Origin: G965204755 sp965243415
GTDB lineage: Bacteria > Acidobacteriota > Vicinamibacteria > Marinacidobacterales > Marinacidobacteraceae
Assembly (NCBI GenBank): GCA_965243415.1
Contig: OZ251549.1
Location: 1,612,001 to 1,676,000 of the forward strand
Direction of reading: 5' to 3'
Length of the DNA stretch: 64,000 nt
Notes under the pieces: model-generated
What the model was told of the DNA's origin: nothing
What the model saw: only the letters and a program-made list of their open reading frames with translations
Databases searched by the model: none
Shown: in pieces, positions 9,592 to 17,288 of the stretch
Position numbering within the stretch: position 1 is the stretch's first letter
Layout: each line of letters opens with the position of its first letter
Translations under genes and position numbers: made by a program

Positions 9592-9744
9592 GTCCCGGGC
9601 CGGTCCTTCGGGCGGGGTCTTCGCTCGAACGGCGGACCGGGAGGGCCTCTTCTTCGACGAAATGCGGAGCCTCCGCCGACCGGCGAACGGGGCGGCGTGC
9701 GCTGCCACTCCCCATCGCCCGATCCGGCTAGGATTCCCCGCAGG

Positions 9745-10869
9745 GTGAGGATCGTGCGCACGCGGCGAGTGCCGTCCGTCCGGAGAGATCGGGCCGAGGT
9801 CTGGCGGGCGCTCCGCCTCCTCGGGGCGATGGCCGTGCGGAACGAGGAGCGGATCCGCAAGGCGACCGCGGCGACGGAAGAGTCCCGGAAGGCGGAAGCG
9901 GAGGCTCGCGAGGCCCGCCGGACAGAGGACGAAGCCCGCCGGAAGGCGGACGCGGAGGAGCGCGAGGCCCGCCGGACAGAGGACGAAGCCCGCCGGAAGG
10001 CGGAAGCGGAGGAGCGCGAGGCCCGCCGGGCGGAGGACGAGGCCCGCCGGAAGGCGGAAGCAGAGGCGCTCGAGGCTCGCCGGGCGGAGGACGAGGCCCG
10101 CCGGCAGGCGGACGCAGAGGAGCGGGATGCCCGCCGGCAGGCGGAGGCGGAGGCCATCGAGGCCCGCCGGAAGGCGGAAGCGGAGGCACTCGAGGTTCGC
10201 CGGGCGGAAGACGAGGCCCGCCGGCAGGCGGAAGCGAAGGCACTCGAGGCCCGCCAGCGGGAGGAAGAGAAGGCGCGCGAGGCCCGTCAGCAGGCGGAAG
10301 AGAAGGCGCGCGAGACGCACCGCCTGGACGACCTCGAGAGGAAGCGGCGGTTCGACGCCATGATCGTCGAGGGCATCCGAAAGGGGGACGAGGCCTTCGA
10401 CGCCCGCCATCAGAAGATCGAGGCGGCCCTCCACCGACTGATCGGAGACGGGGACCAGCGCTGGGGCCGCCTCATGGAGGCGCTCGCCGAAGGGGATCTC
10501 CCCGGTATCCTCCGAGGCATCGGCATCGAGGTCGCGGGCTTGAGGCACCGGGCGGGAGCCACGATGAACGGCAGAAAGCGTGAATGGGATCTCATCGCCG
10601 ATGGCCCCGAGGCCACGGTCGTCGTCGAGGTCAAGACGACCCTCCGGCCGGAGGATGTCCGCCACTTCCGCGAACGGATGGACACCTTCCGCCAGTGGAT
10701 GCCGGACTACGACCGGTCCGGGAAGCGCATCCACGGAGCGCTGGCGTATCTCTCGGCGGGCGAGGCCGTGCTGACGAACGCCGAGCGCCGGGGGTTCCTC
10801 CTCATTCGCGTGGTCGGCTCCAGCGCGAGCCTCCGCAACTCGGACGGGTTCGTGCCCGTCCGCTTCTGA
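9745..10869 (+). CDS. Coiled-coil protein with PD-(D/E)XK-like nuclease domain (paralog 2, active-site intact)
   Basis: 374 aa, tandem paralog of the preceding gene with a shorter coiled coil (about residues 45-195) of the same Ala/Glu/Arg repeat. The C-terminal domain carries a complete core: EWD with Asp282, then E295-V-K297 at the end of a hydrophobic strand (VVVEVKTTL), then DVRHFRERMDTFRQWMPDY and the closing LRNSDGFVPVRF. This resembles the DUF3782-type restriction-endonuclease-like fold, so metal-dependent nuclease activity is plausible but unproven. I chose GTG 9745, not the upstream ATG 9697, because the N-terminus then aligns with paralog 1 (RTRR...SVRRDRA). Confidence 0.72.
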   Translation: MRIVRTRRVPSVRRDRAEVWRALRLLGAMAVRNEERIRKATAATEESRKAEAEAREARRTEDEARRKADAEEREARRTEDEARRKAEAEEREARRAEDEARRKAEAEALEARRAEDEARRQADAEERDARRQAEAEAIEARRKAEAEALEVRRAEDEARRQAEAKALEARQREEEKAREARQQAEEKARETHRLDDLERKRRFDAMIVEGIRKGDEAFDARHQKIEAALHRLIGDGDQRWGRLMEALAEGDLPGILRGIGIEVAGLRHRAGATMNGRKREWDLIADGPEATVVVEVKTTLRPEDVRHFRERMDTFRQWMPDYDRSGKRIHGALAYLSAGEAVLTNAERRGFLLIRVVGSSASLRNSDGFVPVRF

Positions 10870-10925
10870 TTTTCCGGGGAGGTCGCGCGGGCGGTTTCCG
10901 CTCGGTACGGCGGTTCCGGCCCGGA

Positions 10926-12689
10926 ATGCCGGCCCAAACCCGGGAAGCGCGCTCGCCGGCCGATCTTCGGCGCCGCGCCCGGACGGACGACTCGCCGAGA
11001 GGGGCCGACGCTCACGCCGGGGTCTCGTCGGCGCCCGCGCGGACGGGACCGGCGCGCCGCCGCCGTTGGGCCTCCCGTTCCCGGCCCTGGTTGCTCGGGG
11101 CGGTGTTTTTCGCGGTCGGGGGGGGAGTGGCCGGCACGGCGGCGACCCTGCCGACCACTGCGAGGCCGGCGGCGAGCCAGTCCGCTGCCCGGGAAGAAGC
11201 GCGCCGGCTCCTGGCCGCCGGGAGATTCGGCGCCGCGCTCGCCGCCGCCGACCGGGCGCTCGCAGCGGCAGACCGGACGCTCGCCGCAGCGGGGACCGCC
11301 CCGGAACTCCACGGACTGCGGGCCGAAGCGTTGACCGGACTGCTCGACTACTCCGGCGCCGTGGAAGCGCTGGCCCTCGCCCCCGAGGAACCACGGAACC
11401 TGGCGCTGCGGACACGCCTTCTTGCGCTTCTGGGCCGGGACGCGGAAGCGGCCGCGGCGGCGGAGGCGCTGGCCACCGGCGGGGCACTCCTGCCGCCGGA
11501 GGAGCGGACCGCGCCGGCCCGGGCCCTCCGGGGCGCCGGACTGGTCGCGGCGGCCGCGAAGGTTCTGGGGACGGCACGCGCCGGGGAGTCGGGGGAACTC
11601 GCGCTGGAGCGGGCCCGGCTGCGGATCGCGGCGGACGACTGCCCCGGGGCGCTCGACCCGCTGGAAGCCGCGGCGGCGGCGTCGCCGGCGATCCCCGGCG
11701 CGGCCTACGAACTCGGCCGCTGCCTGGCGCTGCTGGGGCAGCGGGCGGAGGCCGGCGCCCGGTTGCGGGAGGCGCTGGCGCTCTTCCCGGAGGACCGGGC
11801 GGCGCGCTTCCGGCTCGGGCAGTTCCTGCTCCGGGAGGAGGATGCTGCCCGTCAGGCGGAAGGACGGAGGCTGCTCGCCGGCTACGAGGAGGCCCGCCTC
11901 CGGGAGCGCCGCCGCCGGTTGCTCCTGTCGCAGATCACCGCCGGCGAACTCGAAGGAGCCGCCCTCCGCGACACCCTGACCCGACTCCTGGGTCTGCTGC
12001 TGGACGCGGCGGAGTCCGCGGGCGGAGCCACCACCGCCGCGGCCGCCGAGACCGAGCGGGTCCTCGCCGCGGCGACCGAACGGTTCCCGGACGATCCGGC
12101 GTTCCGCATCGCCCGGGCGCGGCAACGGCTCCTCGCCGGCCCGGACGGCCCCCGCCGCGCCGCCGCCCACCTGGAACCCCTGGTCCCGCCCGCCCCGGCG
12201 GCACTCACCGGCCCCGCACGGAGCGCCGCCCGCTGGCTGGCGGAAGCGCGCCTCCGGGAGGGCGACCCGCCCGCGGCCGCCGCCCTGTTCGAGCGGGTGC
12301 TGGCCGGCGCCGACGGGAGCACGTTCTCCCCCCGGGTGCTCCGGGCGGCGGCGACCGCCTTCTCCCTGGCCGGCGATCCGGCCCGCGGACTGGCCCTCTT
12401 CGACCGGGCGCTCGCGGCGACGGCCCCTTCCCCCGCCCGCGCGGCCCTGCTCGCCGACAGCGCCCTCGCGCTCTCGCTGCTGGGCCGGGAACCGGAAGCC
12501 GAGTCCCGCTACCGGGAAGCCCTCTCCGTCGAACCGGGGCAGGTGTCCGCCGCCCTCGGCCTCGCCGAACGGCTCCTCGCCTCCGGGCGCGCCCCCGAGG
12601 CGGCGGCCGTCCTCCGTCGAGCCTTGGCCCACACCCCGGAGAACGAAGCCCTCCGCGCCCTGCTGTCCCGAGCGAAACCACCGCCCTGA
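10926..12689 (+). CDS. Membrane-anchored TPR-repeat protein
   Basis: 587 aa from the ATG at 10926. The open frame extends further upstream but there overlaps the previous gene. Residues about 1-47 are basic and cytosolic. Residues about 50-72 form one transmembrane segment (WLLGAVFFAVGGGVAGTAA). The rest, about 80-587, is Ala/Leu/Arg-rich helical hairpins with TPR features, for example ALFERVLAGA and LGLAERLLASGRAPEAA. It is a protein-interaction scaffold, probably facing the periplasm. The partner is unknown and the nearest genes give no strong hint. Composition is extremely GC-rich and Ala-rich, which limits family assignment. Confidence 0.7.
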   Translation: MPAQTREARSPADLRRRARTDDSPRGADAHAGVSSAPARTGPARRRRWASRSRPWLLGAVFFAVGGGVAGTAATLPTTARPAASQSAAREEARRLLAAGRFGAALAAADRALAAADRTLAAAGTAPELHGLRAEALTGLLDYSGAVEALALAPEEPRNLALRTRLLALLGRDAEAAAAAEALATGGALLPPEERTAPARALRGAGLVAAAAKVLGTARAGESGELALERARLRIAADDCPGALDPLEAAAAASPAIPGAAYELGRCLALLGQRAEAGARLREALALFPEDRAARFRLGQFLLREEDAARQAEGRRLLAGYEEARLRERRRRLLLSQITAGELEGAALRDTLTRLLGLLLDAAESAGGATTAAAAETERVLAAATERFPDDPAFRIARARQRLLAGPDGPRRAAAHLEPLVPPAPAALTGPARSAARWLAEARLREGDPPAAAALFERVLAGADGSTFSPRVLRAAATAFSLAGDPARGLALFDRALAATAPSPARAALLADSALALSLLGREPEAESRYREALSVEPGQVSAALGLAERLLASGRAPEAAAVLRRALAHTPENEALRALLSRAKPPP

Positions 12690-12779
12690 ACGCCTTTCGC
12701 CCGAAGTGTCCGGTCAAAGCGGTTCCTCCTGCGGTTCAGCCCTCGGTGATCGCACCCGGAGAACCGTCTCTCCTGAAAT

Positions 12780-12824
12780 AAACATACATATCCCAAGTTC
12801 CACTTATGATTTGCATGTATGTTT
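12780..12824. promoter_or_regulatory. 10-bp perfect inverted repeat covering the start codon of the AAA ATPase gene
   Basis: AAACATACAT (12780-12789) and its exact reverse complement ATGTATGTTT (12815-12824) flank 25 bp in an unusually AT-rich island within GC-rich DNA. The ATG start at 12819 lies inside the right arm. It could be an operator for autoregulation or an mRNA hairpin hiding the start codon. Confidence 0.7.
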
Positions 12825-14000
12825 CGCCGCCGCGTGTCCGGCCAGATCCGGGTCGCGCTCTCCCGACAGGCCGCGGTGGGGCTGCTCGGGCCCCGGCAGG
12901 CGGGAAAGACCACCCTGGCGCGGGCGGTCGCCGAGGAGGTCGGCGGCGTGGTGGTCGATCTCGAGTTGTCCGAGGACCGCGCCCGGGTGGCGGACCTGCC
13001 GAGGTTCCTTCGGGCAAACGAAGAGCGGCTGGTGGTCTTCGACGAGATCCACCGCCTGCCGGAGGTCTTCGCCGAGTTGCGCGGCTTCATAGACGACGGG
13101 CGCCGCCGGGGTCTCGGGACCGGCCGCTTCCTGGCCCTGGGTTCGGCCTCGATGAGGTGGCTGCGGCAGTCCGAGAGTCTGGCCGGTCGGATCGAGTACC
13201 TCGACCTGAATCCGCTCGATGTCGGCGAGGTGGAGTCGGTCGCCGGGACGCCCGCCGGAAGGGTGAGCCGGCTGTGGCTGCGCGGCGGACTGCCACCGAG
13301 TTTCCTGGCGGAGTCCGACGAGGACAGCGTCGCATTCCGCCGGAACCTGATCCGGGCGTATCTCGAACACGAGCGCCCGCAGTTCCGCCCCGGTCTCCCG
13401 GCGCTCCTCCTCGAACGCCTGTGGACCATGCTGGCGCACGGTCAGGGAGGGCTGCTGAACACCGCGAAACTGGCGGCGAGTCTGGCCCGGAGCGCCCCGA
13501 CCGTGCTGGCGTACCTGGACCTGCTGGAGGGCCTCTTCCTGCTTCGCCGGCTCCCGCCGCGCCATTCCAATGTGAAGAAGCGGCTGGTGAAATCGCCCCG
13601 CCTCTATGTCCGCGACCCCGGACTGCTCCACGCCCTGCTCGGGATCCGTGACCTGAACGGCCTGCTCGGCCATCCGGTGGTCGGCGCCAGTTGGGAAGGA
13701 TTCGTGATCGAAACCCTGCTCGGCGCCGCTCCGCCCGGGACGCTCGCCGGTTTCTACCGCACCGGGCAGGGCGCCGAGGCCGACCTGGTGCTCGATCTTC
13801 CCGGCCGGCCGAGACCCTGGGCGATCGCTGTGCAACGCGCCTCGGCGCCCCGACGCACCCGCAGTTTCACCGTCGCCTGCCAGGACCTCGAACCGGAGCG
13901 GGCGTTCGTCGTGCACGGCGGCGAGCACCGCTTCCCGCTTGGGCCGGGTCAGGAAGCGATCGGTCTCCCGGAGATGGCCGAACTACTGAGAGCGCTCTGA
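12819..14000 (+). CDS. AAA ATPase with DUF4143 C-terminal domain
   Basis: 393 aa. Walker A GPRQAGKT spans 24-31, Walker B LVVFDE ends at 75-76, and a sensor-like ALGSAS motif follows. The C-terminal DUF4143 region (about 195-393) shows SPRLYVRDPGLLHALLGI, then WEGFVIETLLG and FYRTGQGAEADLVLDL. Family members usually have an EIK-type motif after the DLVL strand; here it reads AIAVQ, so the restriction-endonuclease-like acidic/Lys pair looks lost. These ATPases are common, mostly solitary accessory genes of unknown role and are often suspected in toxin-antitoxin or mobile contexts. The start codon lies in an inverted repeat, suggesting self-regulation. Confidence 0.85.
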   Translation: MFRRRVSGQIRVALSRQAAVGLLGPRQAGKTTLARAVAEEVGGVVVDLELSEDRARVADLPRFLRANEERLVVFDEIHRLPEVFAELRGFIDDGRRRGLGTGRFLALGSASMRWLRQSESLAGRIEYLDLNPLDVGEVESVAGTPAGRVSRLWLRGGLPPSFLAESDEDSVAFRRNLIRAYLEHERPQFRPGLPALLLERLWTMLAHGQGGLLNTAKLAASLARSAPTVLAYLDLLEGLFLLRRLPPRHSNVKKRLVKSPRLYVRDPGLLHALLGIRDLNGLLGHPVVGASWEGFVIETLLGAAPPGTLAGFYRTGQGAEADLVLDLPGRPRPWAIAVQRASAPRRTRSFTVACQDLEPERAFVVHGGEHRFPLGPGQEAIGLPEMAELLRAL

Positions 14001-14145
14001 CGCATCCTCGTGGTGATGCGCGCCGGGCCCGGCCGCTCCCGTACCGGCGTCGCCTCGGCGCCGGCGCCAGGGAGGTGCCGAATCGCTATGATCACTCGTT
14101 CCATCCGAGCCCTGCGGAGGCGCTTGCACCCGGGAGGGAGAGGCC

Positions 14146-14598
14146 GTGGAAGGCGTCAGTGTCGATCTGTTGGAACTGGATGAGCGCACCACCGCGATCG
14201 AAGCGCTGGCGAAGCGCGTTCGGTTCGCGGTCGAGCGCGGCTCGTTGGAAATCCGGTTGTGGATCGCCCTCGTTCGAGCGCTGCGGGCCTTCCGGACGAT
14301 GGGCGCCGCGCTTTCCCGGGCGGAGGTCGTGACGGACGAAGATCGCGCTCTGTTGGCCGAGGTGGCGCGGGGGCACGCCCGGTTCGCCACGACGCTCAGG
14401 TCGGGTCGCGACCGGCTGGTCTCGAACGCCGATCACCGGCCGGGAGTGTTCCGCCGGCGGAATCTGCGCCTGATGGACACTCTCATGGACGACGCGGGGG
14501 ACCTCGCCGAGACAGCGGCCCTGGGCGCCAGTTCCGACTTCGCGCGGCTCGTGGAACGCGAGTTGGCCGCCCATCGCGAGGCTCGGCCCGTTGGGTGA
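14146..14598 (+). CDS. 150-aa helical protein, candidate antitoxin partner of the downstream RelE-like protein
   Basis: The GTG start at 14146 is preceded by GGGAGGGAGAGG. The product is predicted all-helical and charged, with no DNA-binding motif that I recognise. It overlaps the next gene by 8 nt, so the two are translationally coupled. The position (first gene, before a RelE/HigB-like toxin) suggests an antitoxin, but it is longer than typical antitoxins and lacks a visible ribbon-helix-helix or HTH. The helical hairpin (residues 15-60 and 100-140) could also be a structural partner. Function not recognised from sequence alone. Confidence 0.6.
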   Translation: MEGVSVDLLELDERTTAIEALAKRVRFAVERGSLEIRLWIALVRALRAFRTMGAALSRAEVVTDEDRALLAEVARGHARFATTLRSGRDRLVSNADHRPGVFRRRNLRLMDTLMDDAGDLAETAALGASSDFARLVERELAAHREARPVG

Positions 14599-14923
14599 CC
14601 GTCACATCGTCCAGAATTCCCGTTTTCGCAAGCGCCTCGACGAACGGACCCGCCGGCAACCTCCGTTGCGGGAGCAGGTCGAGGGTCTGCTCGGCCGGAT
14701 CGCGCGAGACCCGACGCCTCACGGCGCAAAGATTCCGGGCTTGGATGGTGAGCCGGTCTTCGAGGTTCGTCTGCCGTTCGGCACAGAGGGGAAGCAGGAC
14801 GGCGCGCGACGGATCTACTACCGGGACGAAGGGTGCGTCGCTGCGCTCTTCCGGTACTCGAAGGGCGAAGTGACAGACATTCCTGTGAAGGAGACCCGCG
14901 AGGCGCCGGCGCCGTACTGGTGA
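14591..14923 (+). CDS. RelE/HigB-like toxin-family protein
   Basis: 110 aa from TTG 14591, overlapping the upstream gene by 8 nt. Residues 5-40 are helical and basic (RFRKRLDERTRRQ). Residues about 50-103 form the beta sheet of a RelE/ParE-superfamily fold: VFEVRLPFG, then GARRIYYRDEGCVAALFRYSKGE cut by the usual strand pattern, then TDIPVKE. RelE-type toxins cleave ribosome-bound mRNA; HigB-like members look very similar. A TTG start is inferred because no in-frame ATG or GTG lies before the conserved part. It likely forms a toxin-antitoxin pair with 14146-14598. Confidence 0.65.
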   Translation: MGDRHIVQNSRFRKRLDERTRRQPPLREQVEGLLGRIARDPTPHGAKIPGLDGEPVFEVRLPFGTEGKQDGARRIYYRDEGCVAALFRYSKGEVTDIPVKETREAPAPYW

Positions 14924-15085
14924 TGCCGCGACCCGGGCCCGGGCCGGTGGAGGTGATGCGGGAGGCGGCGGTTCGTCGTAGCCGGGCGCGAGGCCGGTGT
15001 GGAGGAGGTCTGGGTGGCGAGATGAGGACGCGCGAGAGGGAGTCGGATGGGAACGCCCGGAACTCCGCGGGATCCGCGATGAGGC

Positions 15086-15307
15086 TCAGTCTCCGCAGGC
15101 TTCCGCCAGGTAGCGATCGTGTTCGGCAGCCAGGTCCGGCGCGCCGGAACGGAACTTCCCGATCAGCGCCCCGGCCCGGGGCGTCTCGTCGAGAAAGCGG
15201 GTCACGGCTTCCCGGACGGGATCGGAGACCGAGCGGTTCTGCGCCCGGGCGCGCTCCCGGAGAAGCGCGATCTGCTCTTCGGTGAACTGGACCTGGGTTC
15301 GAATCAC
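15086..15307 (-). CDS. Ribbon-helix-helix (CopG/VapB-like) antitoxin-type regulator, solitary
   Basis: 73 aa. The N-terminal strand RTQVQFTEEQ followed by two helices (IALLRERARAQ and SVSDPVREAVTRFL) matches the ribbon-helix-helix fold of VapB/CopG antitoxins. The C-terminal tail (about 42-73) would be the toxin-wrapping arm. No toxin-sized gene follows it on the same strand (14924-15085 is too short), so it is an orphan or the partner has been lost. Such proteins repress their own promoter. Confidence 0.72.
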   Translation of the reverse strand: MIRTQVQFTEEQIALLRERARAQNRSVSDPVREAVTRFLDETPRAGALIGKFRSGAPDLAAEHDRYLAEACGD

Positions 15308-15545
15308 CCCGGCATTCCATCAGGTTCGGCATCGTGATGGCGCTTCCGCGGTGGCTCGGCGACTCGTCGGGGTGCGGCGGCGAGGGGCCGAGCCCGGGGG
15401 CCGGGCGGTGGAGAGCGCCACGGCGCCGTTCCCCGGGTACCTGCCGCAACCTCGGCGCCGCGCCGGGCGGGACTTCGCCCGAGGGCAGGCCGGGGGCCGG
15501 GCTCCCGTAGAATCGGGAGCGAAGGATGGGGTGCGAGGAGTTCCC

Positions 15546-17024
15546 ATGGCCCGGTTCCCGAATCCGGATCCGCGACGCGCCGCCGGAGCGGCGGCGGTCT
15601 TCCTGCTGGCGGCGTTCGCGTTCGCCGGTTGCGGCGGCGGGGGGGACGCCTCCGGCGGGGGCGGGGAGGCCGGCGGCGACCCGGTGGACGACCGGTTCCG
15701 CCGCTACGCCGCCGGGATCGGCGCCCACCACCTCTGCTCCGGGACCTTCGTCGTCGGACGGGTGACCGAGCGGTCGCCGGAGACGGTGCTCGCCGAGGAC
15801 ATCGCGCCCTTTCCGGCCTTCGCCTGGCAGGACGACTTCGAGTGGGAAGTGGATCTCGAGGAGCGGAGCGCCACCGTCTGGGCCGCCGATGTGAACCCGA
15901 GGAAGGCGCGCTACCACGGCGACCAGGGCTGCACGCTGCTCGAGGACGGCGCCGATTCGGTGCGCTTCACCCCGGTTCCGGTGCCGCGCAACCTGCCGGA
16001 GGCCTCGGCACAGGACTGGCCGCTCGGTGACCGGGGCGCGGAGGAGCCCGACCAGGCCGGAGTGGACCGGGCGGGGCTCGACGCGGCGCTCGACGCGGCG
16101 ATGGCCGCCGGGCAGAACACCCGGGCGCTGGCCGTCGTCCGCCGGGGGCGGATCGTGGGCGAACGCTACGCGCCGGGCTTCACCCGGAACACGCCGCAGA
16201 TCAGTTGGTCGGAGGGGAAGAGCCTCACCGCGGCGCTCATCGGGCGGTTGATGGAGAAGGGGCACTTCACCCTCGACGACCCGGCGCCGATCGCCGAATG
16301 GCGCGCCGAGGGCGACCCGCGCGGGGGCATCCTGATGCGGCACCTGCTCACCATGACCAGCGGCCTCGACATGACGAACAACGGGCTGGCCGGGCCGAGT
16401 TCGCTCCTCCCGGACAACGAACACATGCGGGTCTATTTCGACGCCCTGGACGTCTTCGCCCACGCCTCCGGGCAGCCCTACGGGATCCCGCCGGGAACCG
16501 AGTTCCGCTACCGGAATTCGGACCCGCTCTCGCTGGGCCGGATCGTTCGGGAAACGGTGGAGGGCGCCGGTATGGAATACCTGACCCATCCCCAGCGCCA
16601 ACTCTTCGACCGGATCGGCTCCCGGGACTTCGTGCTGGAGCCGGACCCCTGGGGCAACTTCATCCTGAGCGGCTACGAGTACGGCAGCGCCGCCGACTGG
16701 ATGCGCTTCGGCCTGCTCCACCTGTGGGACGGCGTGTTCGCCGGCGAGCGCGTCCTGCCGGAGGGCTGGTCGGACTTCGTGAGCGCGCCCTCGCCGGGCG
16801 CCGCGGACGACGAGTACGGCGGCCTGTGGTGGCTGAACGCCGGCGGCCGCCATCCGGACCTCCCGCGGGACGCCTACTGGGCGGCGGGGTTCATGGGGCA
16901 GATCACGATGGTGATCCCGTCGGCGGACGCGGTGGTCGTGCGCCTGGGCCCGAGTCCGGGCGGGTTCGACGCCTACCTGAACGAGACCGTCGCCGCGATC
17001 CTGGCCGCGTTCGCCGCCGACTGA
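15546..17024 (+). CDS. Serine beta-lactamase-like hydrolase lipoprotein
   Basis: 492 aa from ATG 15546, which has GAGGAG 5 nt upstream; the longer open frame starting at 15282 lacks support. The signal peptide ends in lipobox FAGC with acylated Cys29. After a unique region of about 170 residues comes the class C beta-lactamase/penicillin-binding fold: S222-E-G-K225 as SxxK, Y322-R-N324 as YxN, and a final AGFMG block replacing KTG/HxG. Homologs act as esterases, D-aminopeptidases or unknown hydrolases in the periplasm; beta-lactam resistance is not implied. It stands alone between intergenic spacers. 17025-17288 holds nothing I can identify. Confidence 0.85.
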   Translation: MARFPNPDPRRAAGAAAVFLLAAFAFAGCGGGGDASGGGGEAGGDPVDDRFRRYAAGIGAHHLCSGTFVVGRVTERSPETVLAEDIAPFPAFAWQDDFEWEVDLEERSATVWAADVNPRKARYHGDQGCTLLEDGADSVRFTPVPVPRNLPEASAQDWPLGDRGAEEPDQAGVDRAGLDAALDAAMAAGQNTRALAVVRRGRIVGERYAPGFTRNTPQISWSEGKSLTAALIGRLMEKGHFTLDDPAPIAEWRAEGDPRGGILMRHLLTMTSGLDMTNNGLAGPSSLLPDNEHMRVYFDALDVFAHASGQPYGIPPGTEFRYRNSDPLSLGRIVRETVEGAGMEYLTHPQRQLFDRIGSRDFVLEPDPWGNFILSGYEYGSAADWMRFGLLHLWDGVFAGERVLPEGWSDFVSAPSPGAADDEYGGLWWLNAGGRHPDLPRDAYWAAGFMGQITMVIPSADAVVVRLGPSPGGFDAYLNETVAAILAAFAAD

Positions 17025-17288
17025 CCGGCCTCCGGCGGGCTCCCCGCCCGTCGGGTCCGCGCGGGGGCGGCCGGTGCGGCCCATCGGTGTTCCTCCGGCC
17101 CTCCGGGGGCGGCCAGGGCGCCCGCGCCGCCGGCCGGGGACTCCGACTCCGGCCGGCGCGCGGCGGTCAGCGCTCCTGCCCTCCGAAGCGGAGCAGCGCG
17201 CTGAGCCCGAGCCCGGGAGCGAGCCCGCCGAGTCGCCGGCGCCCGGTGGTGCGATGGCCGGGCGCCGGGCAGCAGGGCGGCGTCGGGG

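Noticed and set aside
15282..15545. Longer N-terminus for the beta-lactamase-like protein
   Set aside because: ATG 15546 has GAGGAG and starts a lipoprotein signal; the upstream extension lacks both.
14433..17084. 883-aa minus-strand open frame
   Set aside because: Antisense shadow of the beta-lactamase-like lipoprotein and neighbours; low complexity, no domain.
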